Positions 48,138-53,488 of a DNA stretch of 53,488 bases are shown here, piece after piece. Both the position numbers and the translations under genes were made by a program. The DNA is taken from positions 1 to 53,488 of IMG/VR virus record IMGVR_UViG_3300020470_000011, one strand, 5' to 3'. The notes under the pieces are model-generated. The model saw nothing but the letters and a program-made list of their open reading frames with translations. It did not search any database and was not told where the DNA came from. The DNA comes from a virus. The stretch's first letter is position 1, and each line of letters begins with the position of its first letter.

Positions 48138-48513
48138 TTTCTTCTTCGGTTTTGGACAGTTTAGCACGAAGTTCATCTTCCTGCTCGACTGTTAAGGCAT
48201 TGTTATTTATGTCGGTTTCCTGACCTTCTTCCTTCCTTGGATCAATATACTCGGCCATTGTCTGAAGATTCTGCTGCAAATCTTCAGGGGGTGTCCAGCT
48301 ACTACCCTTCGGTTTGTAATCGAGACCTTTAATCTCTGCGATAGGACTCCTCCAATACTTCTGCATCTTCTTGAGCATCTTCTTCTTGCCCTTAGGGTCA
48401 TCCTTATACTTCTCGATGACCTTCTTAAGTGTCCTCAACTCACGTGAAGACCTCTCTAAAGATCTCTCTGCTGCAATCTCACCTGCTGTGAAACCGTCGA
48501 ATCCTTGTGCCAT
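48130..48513 (-). CDS. Hypothetical protein (127 aa)
   Basis: A 127-residue charged helical protein (MAQGFDGFTAGEIAAERSLE, RELRTLKKVIEKYKDDPKGK) with a Lys-rich middle and an acidic C-terminus (LRAKLSKTEEEND). It follows the large virion protein gene with a one-base overlap. It does not match UvsY. A small virion or assembly protein is possible. Confidence 0.55.
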   Translation of the reverse strand: MAQGFDGFTAGEIAAERSLERSSRELRTLKKVIEKYKDDPKGKKKMLKKMQKYWRSPIAEIKGLDYKPKGSSWTPPEDLQQNLQTMAEYIDPRKEEGQETDINNNALTVEQEDELRAKLSKTEEEND

Positions 48514-51500
48514 TAGCTCGTCACCTCCGTAATGATTACCTTAAATTTAACTCTGAATTTAGTTTTGTCCGTGCCACTATACCATACCATAGAATCTTTG
48601 TTGTGTGACTCCATGTAGAACGCTTCCTTAGCTGTCCTACGTACCAACTCATCATCCTCAAACCAAGAGACGATAGGTCTTGATGGCATCTGGAATGATG
48701 GCTCGTAGTCAGGGTAGTATGGTGACTGTGTAGTGTCCTCAGTCAGTGGATCCCTAGTAGGAGGCCACGTTAAGACAAACTCTGATGCAGTAGTGTATCC
48801 TGACCCTTCCTCCACAACATCAATGATATGAATCATTGCTTGCCAGTAGTGGACTGTCCTTGCACCTGTCTGTAACTCTGCTAGGACTGGATAGAATGTG
48901 ATACCTACCCTTATCTTACATGCATCCTGATAGTTTGATCCACCTGTACCATGATAGTTATCTAAAGTATAGTCATGGATAAAAGTAACAGGAGAGAAGT
49001 AAGTATCCCTCTGTGGATTCAGTGCTCTACCATCCCAGATACTATCAACAACAGCACCATATCCTGCTGTCTTATTCTCACCCATAGTATACCAAGGTAC
49101 TGAGTTCTTTGCAAACGTAGTAGGTCCAGCAGTCAAGAGTGTTGCTCTATCAGATGCACTGATGCTAGTGCCACTCAGTGTTTCAAACCTAGTGCATAAG
49201 AAATTCTCAAGCAAGAAGTTATAGACACCAGTATTATTTCTATACTTGTATGACTCTAGTATAGTACCAGAGAAGTATTCATTCTTATCATAAAGATATC
49301 CTGTATCACAGTAAGCACCAGGTAAGTTAGGCATGGAAGGATTATTAATTATCCTACTGTTACCAGGAATATCAGGGTTAGCTTGTAGTGACCCATGCAT
49401 AGCGACAGGTCCACCACCAGACCATACTTCTACCCATGGATATCCAGGGTCAGGAGTATTATCTTCCACCCATGACTCAGTATACTTAGCACCTGCTTCC
49501 CATTCAAACTCCAACTTATTAGATGGACGGAACTGCATTGCTAGTCCTCTTACAAAACCAACAGTAGAAGTATTAACTTGGTTGTGTGTTGGGTTACCTT
49601 GTGTCTCACCATGGACAGCATCATCAGAAGTTGTGCCAAGAGTTAACTTGAATACACCATCATAATTTTCATTAGTTAAGTCAAAGAATCCCATCTCTAA
49701 TGATATGTCACCATAGACAGGACCATGGTCAATACTTACTACTTGGAATGTAAGTTCATCACCTGTTGCTAGGTCTATATCTTGGTCATATAAATCCTGT
49801 CCTATTAGAGGCCAATACTTTGCTTCAAATTGTTTAGTGAATAAATCTACACCATTCTTCTTCATCTTGATGGTAAATTTAATACAGTCACCAAACAATC
49901 CACCAGTGATACCACCCATTGATATAACTCTGACCTTACCACCTGCTGCTACCTTAATTGTCTGATTGTCATGCACTCTAACACTATAGGGACCATTACA
50001 TGAGTCACACTCCCAATCTATATCATTAGAAGTAAAGGTAGGTAACCTCTCACCACAGTCCAATCGTCTCATGATTACATCCTTAAAGGAACTAGTAAGG
50101 ACTCTAGTATCACACTTAGTATCATTATTAATCTTTCTCATCACCTTAGGTGGTGCAGCACCAGCATAGAGATAACATTGGATACCTTCATAAGCATATC
50201 CATTGTAAGACCATCTAACTTGGTGCCACAATCTCAGGTCATCATAATCATCATCACCATTGAGTAAGTCTTCCCACATTTGATGTGCTTTACCATGCCA
50301 TTTAGTATGGTCTTTATCATTAGGATTCCATAGGTTATCACCAAACATACAATAGTTACTCTGTGCTGTAGAGATTCCTATCGCACTGAAACCATCACCG
50401 AGTGGATTGAATGCTACCTCTTGGTTAATAGTCAATGTATTCTGGCCACCACCATCAGGGATCAAGAAATATCCCATGGTGCCACCTGCATACTGCTTCA
50501 ACTTGGCATTAGGTACGTTAGCAGTGTACATATTGGTGCCACCCCTAGCACTGGTGACTACTACCCTTCCATACTTGGGTCCAGTCTCATCTGCTAGGTA
50601 AAATCCTACAGCATTATCAAATCCAGCAGACCCTTTCTCAACATCCATGATGATACTCAAGTCTGCTGATACATTCTTAGGTATACGATAGACCCACTTA
50701 TTCTTTATCTGTTTGGGTCCACCACCTTCATAGTCACCCTCGATAGTATATCTGTGGTCAAATGGATTACTACTATGGAATCTATGCAATGCTTCTGCTT
50801 GCTCACCTGCTGCTAAGTAACTTGTCATTGAGCTAGCAGTTGGGAAGACATGCCCTAGCACCTCTACAAATTGCATGCCAGTAGCATTCATAGTTACTCT
50901 CTCACCAGCACCCTCAGAGTCTGGTTGACCTGGGTTAGTAGTGAGGAAAGTATCTATCTTACTGCTTGAGTAGTACTTAAAGAGTGGTTTTGTTACACCA
51001 GGAATAGGATCCTTAAGAGCATAGAAATGTGGTGCTTGATTGGTCAATGAATATCCTGATGGTGGTATGGATGTCAATTGATAAGCATGGTCACTACCAG
51101 TCTGCTCCGATGCAATAATAAAGTTAGCATTACAATCACTACCATGAGTGTCCTTCATGCATAGTCTCTTACCGTTATCAACCACAGTAAATCCACCAGT
51201 GATACCATTATAGGTCACAGTATTAGTGCCAGCACCACTCAATACTATAGTATGAGTGACAGAACCAGACCTACCTGATTGTGTCCATGTCTTACCACCA
51301 AATTGTATATTATTTACTGCCTGTCCATAAGTATTAGGATTATCATTCCATTCTAATCTTATCTGTAATACTGCATCACCACTACCTGTAGCAATTAGAT
51401 TACCTGATGCATCAAAGTTGACAGTCAATGGATTTGCTTCACCCAATCTAGCTTCATAGATTGCTACCCTGTCTGGGAAACAATTCTTAATGCATACCTC

Positions 51501-52262
51501 ATCCTTGTTACCACTCCATCCATTAGGCCAGTAAGCATCACAGTCTGCCTTAGGTGGTTTCCATTGACCTCCAAAGTAAGGACGGAACATACACTCTAGT
51601 GCATTCCTAACACACCTATCAAACTCATCTGGATCTCCACCATCATCCTTACAAAAATATACTACTCCAGTATTAATATGCTCCCAGTATCCATCTTCTA
51701 ATTTCTTAAGGAGGTTTTGTTTCTTTAATTTAACAACCTCTATACAATCATCACCTCCACCACCCCATCTAATATTCCACGTGGGGTCAGGAGGTGTTGG
51801 TGGATCAATAATGATAACACCATCATCAATAGGTAAATCTGGAAACCATATCTTTATTTCTTTAAGAGGATCACCCCAGTCCCACGTGCTCGTCGCTGGT
51901 GGTGGTATTGTATCTGGTAGTGGTGCAAGAGGAGGTAGGTCTGGATAACATCTACCAACTAACTGCTGAATAACCTCCGAAGGTGTAGGCACAGGGTCTG
52001 AATCTGGTGGTACAAATGGTACCATAGGAAACTGTGAATCCAATTGATTGGGTTCCAGTGGGACTGGTGCACTATAACATCTACCAACTAAACTCTGTAT
52101 GATTTCTGCTGGTGATTGTTGAGGTGCTACTGGTCCTGCAGATGTACTACTAGTAACTGGAGTGTAAGGGTTGAGTCCATCTAAAGCACTAGGACTCAAG
52201 ACCTCACCCATACCACCTGAGTAACATCTCTCTACTAATTGTCTTATAATCTCCGCAGACAT
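48513..52262 (-). CDS. Large virion protein with N-terminal RCY repeats (1249 aa)
   Basis: A 1249-residue structural protein. The N-terminus carries three copies of a 14-residue motif, AEIIRQLVERCY, AEIIQSLVGRCY and SEVIQQLVGRCY, separated by Pro-rich linkers of 36-46 residues. A beta-rich body follows, with a domain near residues 420-525 (LFKYYSSSKIDTFLTTNPG, LHRFHSSNPFDHRYTIEG) that resembles the DUF5648-type repeat. Many cysteines occur in the first third. The three short repeats could be docking motifs for a threefold or repeated partner, or metal-binding units. Fibre or decoration function is inferred. Confidence 0.65.
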   Translation of the reverse strand: MSAEIIRQLVERCYSGGMGEVLSPSALDGLNPYTPVTSSTSAGPVAPQQSPAEIIQSLVGRCYSAPVPLEPNQLDSQFPMVPFVPPDSDPVPTPSEVIQQLVGRCYPDLPPLAPLPDTIPPPATSTWDWGDPLKEIKIWFPDLPIDDGVIIIDPPTPPDPTWNIRWGGGGDDCIEVVKLKKQNLLKKLEDGYWEHINTGVVYFCKDDGGDPDEFDRCVRNALECMFRPYFGGQWKPPKADCDAYWPNGWSGNKDEVCIKNCFPDRVAIYEARLGEANPLTVNFDASGNLIATGSGDAVLQIRLEWNDNPNTYGQAVNNIQFGGKTWTQSGRSGSVTHTIVLSGAGTNTVTYNGITGGFTVVDNGKRLCMKDTHGSDCNANFIIASEQTGSDHAYQLTSIPPSGYSLTNQAPHFYALKDPIPGVTKPLFKYYSSSKIDTFLTTNPGQPDSEGAGERVTMNATGMQFVEVLGHVFPTASSMTSYLAAGEQAEALHRFHSSNPFDHRYTIEGDYEGGGPKQIKNKWVYRIPKNVSADLSIIMDVEKGSAGFDNAVGFYLADETGPKYGRVVVTSARGGTNMYTANVPNAKLKQYAGGTMGYFLIPDGGGQNTLTINQEVAFNPLGDGFSAIGISTAQSNYCMFGDNLWNPNDKDHTKWHGKAHQMWEDLLNGDDDYDDLRLWHQVRWSYNGYAYEGIQCYLYAGAAPPKVMRKINNDTKCDTRVLTSSFKDVIMRRLDCGERLPTFTSNDIDWECDSCNGPYSVRVHDNQTIKVAAGGKVRVISMGGITGGLFGDCIKFTIKMKKNGVDLFTKQFEAKYWPLIGQDLYDQDIDLATGDELTFQVVSIDHGPVYGDISLEMGFFDLTNENYDGVFKLTLGTTSDDAVHGETQGNPTHNQVNTSTVGFVRGLAMQFRPSNKLEFEWEAGAKYTESWVEDNTPDPGYPWVEVWSGGGPVAMHGSLQANPDIPGNSRIINNPSMPNLPGAYCDTGYLYDKNEYFSGTILESYKYRNNTGVYNFLLENFLCTRFETLSGTSISASDRATLLTAGPTTFAKNSVPWYTMGENKTAGYGAVVDSIWDGRALNPQRDTYFSPVTFIHDYTLDNYHGTGGSNYQDACKIRVGITFYPVLAELQTGARTVHYWQAMIHIIDVVEEGSGYTTASEFVLTWPPTRDPLTEDTTQSPYYPDYEPSFQMPSRPIVSWFEDDELVRRTAKEAFYMESHNKDSMVWYSGTDKTKFRVKFKVIITEVTS

Positions 52263-52286
52263 ATCTTACAGATCCCTACGCAATAT

Positions 52287-52976
52287 TTAGGCAAACTGCC
52301 TGAGCTGTTGTAAGATGTGCTTGTATGCTACCACTATATCTCCTTCGTCTTTTCTAAAAAGATCCTTATCGAATCTCTCTTTCGTTCCTTTCTTCCAGAG
52401 TCGCATGTTGTCAGGTGATAATTCATCAGCCAGGAATAAATCGCCGTGAGCATCGTATCCAAACTCCAATTTAAAATCTACAAGGTCAATACCACAAAGG
52501 GTGAACAGTGATTGCAACTGATAGTTAACCATCAATGCTTGCTCCTTCATAGGTTCTGGGTCTATACCCATGAGTCTTACCCTATCATAGGTAAGTAAAG
52601 GATCATCCTTAGCATCATCCTTAAGGAAGTACTCCACTATAGGAGGATTGATAAGTGTTCCTTCAGTTATGTTTGTATTCTTTACTATACTACCAGCAGC
52701 AATGTTTCTTACGATAACTTCTACTGGTATGATGGTAAGTTTTCTACAAAGCATAGTGTCTAGACCATCAGTCCCTAGGAAGTGAGTCTTAACACCTTGC
52801 TTCTCCATCATCTCAAAGAGAAGTGCAGATATCAAACAACATATCTTACCCTTCTCTTCAGGAAACTCCACCTGTCTACCATTCCATGCTGTTACTTTAT
52901 CATGGAATTTAATCTTTACCTTTTGTGGATCAACATCATAGACAGACTTAACTTTACCTTCATTAATTAAATTCAT
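52287..52976 (-). CDS. purC: SAICAR synthetase (purine synthesis)
   Basis: A 229-residue phosphoribosylaminoimidazole-succinocarboxamide synthase. The ATP-binding start EGKVKSVYDVDPQ, then PVEVIVRNIAAGS, and LVDFKLEFGYDAHGDLFLADELSPDNMRLW are standard PurC blocks. It joins CAIR and aspartate in purine synthesis. It overlaps the gene upstream by 4 bases. Confidence 0.96.
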   Translation of the reverse strand: MNLINEGKVKSVYDVDPQKVKIKFHDKVTAWNGRQVEFPEEKGKICCLISALLFEMMEKQGVKTHFLGTDGLDTMLCRKLTIIPVEVIVRNIAAGSIVKNTNITEGTLINPPIVEYFLKDDAKDDPLLTYDRVRLMGIDPEPMKEQALMVNYQLQSLFTLCGIDLVDFKLEFGYDAHGDLFLADELSPDNMRLWKKGTKERFDKDLFRKDEGDIVVAYKHILQQLRQFA

Positions 52977-53311
52977 TGGCTCCAGTCTTGATAGGGTGGT
53001 TCTTCTTCTCCAACAGGATATTTAAAGTGCTCAGTGTCGAAATAGGATGGAGGTAAAGGTTTAACATCATCATATGCACCTTCCATCCTCTTCTTATGCT
53101 CTCGCTCATCCAATATTTCATTAATAAGTATCTTCATCTCCTTTACATACTCAGGAGTAAATAACCTACGAGGTCTAACCACCATAGGTTTATGAACCTG
53201 CTTCTTATACTCAGGAGATGCCTTCCACTTAGCAAGGTCTTCTGGAGTCATAGGACCACCCATTCCTTGAGTGTCTATGTAACTGCCTGGTTTAAGAGGA
53301 TTATCTGTCAT
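52973..53311 (-). CDS. Hypothetical protein (112 aa)
   Basis: A 112-residue hydrophilic protein with GGPMTPEDLAKWKASPEYKK, MVVRPRRLFTPEYVKEM and a Pro-rich end (PPSYFDTEHFKYPVGEEEPP). No motif recognised. It overlaps the purC start and the tiny gene upstream by 4 bases each. Function unknown. Confidence 0.6.
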   Translation of the reverse strand: MTDNPLKPGSYIDTQGMGGPMTPEDLAKWKASPEYKKQVHKPMVVRPRRLFTPEYVKEMKILINEILDEREHKKRMEGAYDDVKPLPPSYFDTEHFKYPVGEEEPPYQDWSQ

Positions 53312-53391
53312 GGATTAAAGTTAGGGTCATAGTAGCAAAGCATTGCTGTGGATGATAGTGCTAACGCACCAATGATTAGTAAGATAGGCAT
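53308..53391 (-). CDS. Tiny membrane peptide (27 aa)
   Basis: A 27-codon frame beginning MPILLIIGALALSSTAML, strongly hydrophobic over 18 residues, then polar (CYYDPNFNP). Its TGA overlaps the next ATG (ATGA). The overlap and the membrane-like composition make a real peptide plausible, but it is short and no ribosome binding site is clear. Confidence 0.45.
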   Translation of the reverse strand: MPILLIIGALALSSTAMLCYYDPNFNP

Positions 53392-53412
53392 AGTATTTCT
53401 AACGATAGTTTA

Positions 53413-53488
53413 TTATACCACATTGTCAACCCATTTCTCAGCAAGAATTGATTCGTAATCATTTCCAACGAGTTTGTGGTGTGTCACC
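53413..53488 (-). CDS. Hypothetical protein, partial (runs off right end)
   Basis: The last 24 codons of a frame that enters from the right edge, ending ILAEKWVDNVV and then TAA. Without the start no family can be assigned. The extended -10 sequence TGGTATAAT overlapping its end may be a promoter for the tiny peptide gene downstream. Confidence 0.45.
   Translation of the reverse strand, partial: VTHHKLVGNDYESILAEKWVDNVV

Noticed and set aside
48130-48513. UvsY recombination mediator
   Set aside because: The charged helical protein does not show the UvsY sequence pattern, so it is left hypothetical.
1-53488. tRNA genes, integrase or attachment sites
   Set aside because: No cloverleaf-like sequence, integrase motif or flanking repeat was found; almost all bases lie in coding frames.

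Overview
The window looks like about 53 kb of the genome of a T4-like cyanophage (a marine myovirus infecting Synechococcus or Prochlorococcus). The evidence is a T4-type virion and replication gene set (gp4, gp5-like spike, gp26, gp27-like hub, gp32, gp33-like, gp48, gp53, gp54) beside genes that only make sense in a cyanobacterial host: CP12, the short transaldolase TalC, a CpeT-type bilin lyase, PhoH and a DUF1825-like protein. The DNA is AT-rich and gene-dense; neighbouring genes usually overlap by 1-17 bases. Nearly everything is on the minus strand, so transcription runs from high to low coordinates. No tRNA, integrase, insertion sequence or CRISPR array was seen. The largest non-coding stretch is about 200 bases (47141-47338).

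Layout from the right end: purC and a 1249-residue virion protein (48.5-53.4 kb); an oxygenase, a porin-like protein with a structured leader, and glutaredoxin (46.4-47.9 kb); nucleotide, replication and late-transcription genes pyrE, thyX, phoH, a PD-(D/E)XK nuclease, gp33-like and gp32 (39.9-45.1 kb). Two plus-strand baseplate genes, gp48 and gp53 (37.9-39.8 kb), diverge from gp4. Then come the tail-tube initiator gp54, gp26, two large tape-measure-like proteins (one with an M23 peptidase), the gp27-like hub and the gp5-like spike (24.3-37.9 kb). The cp12 and cpeT genes are inserted between hub and spike. Next are a talC operon (22.0-24.3 kb), a short plus-strand cassette (21.6-22.0 kb), a run of fibre and adhesin genes (8.6-21.4 kb), a compact operon of two flavin-dependent halogenases with five iron oxygenases (1.1-8.6 kb), and small hypothetical genes at the left end.

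Two promoter classes are visible. Blocks for metabolism and replication follow sigma70-like promoters (8591-8619, 24307-24335, 41150-41178, 1061-1088). Structural genes follow T4-late-like TATAAATA or NATAAATA boxes, often overlapping the previous stop codon. The gp33-like coactivator in this window fits that late system.

The most unusual part is the halogenase/oxygenase operon (1077-8570), which lies next to three tandem glycine-rich adhesin paralogs. Nine probable Fe(II)/2-oxoglutarate or JmjC/cupin-type oxygenases occur in the window. All functions are inferred from reading translated sequence; no database search was run.
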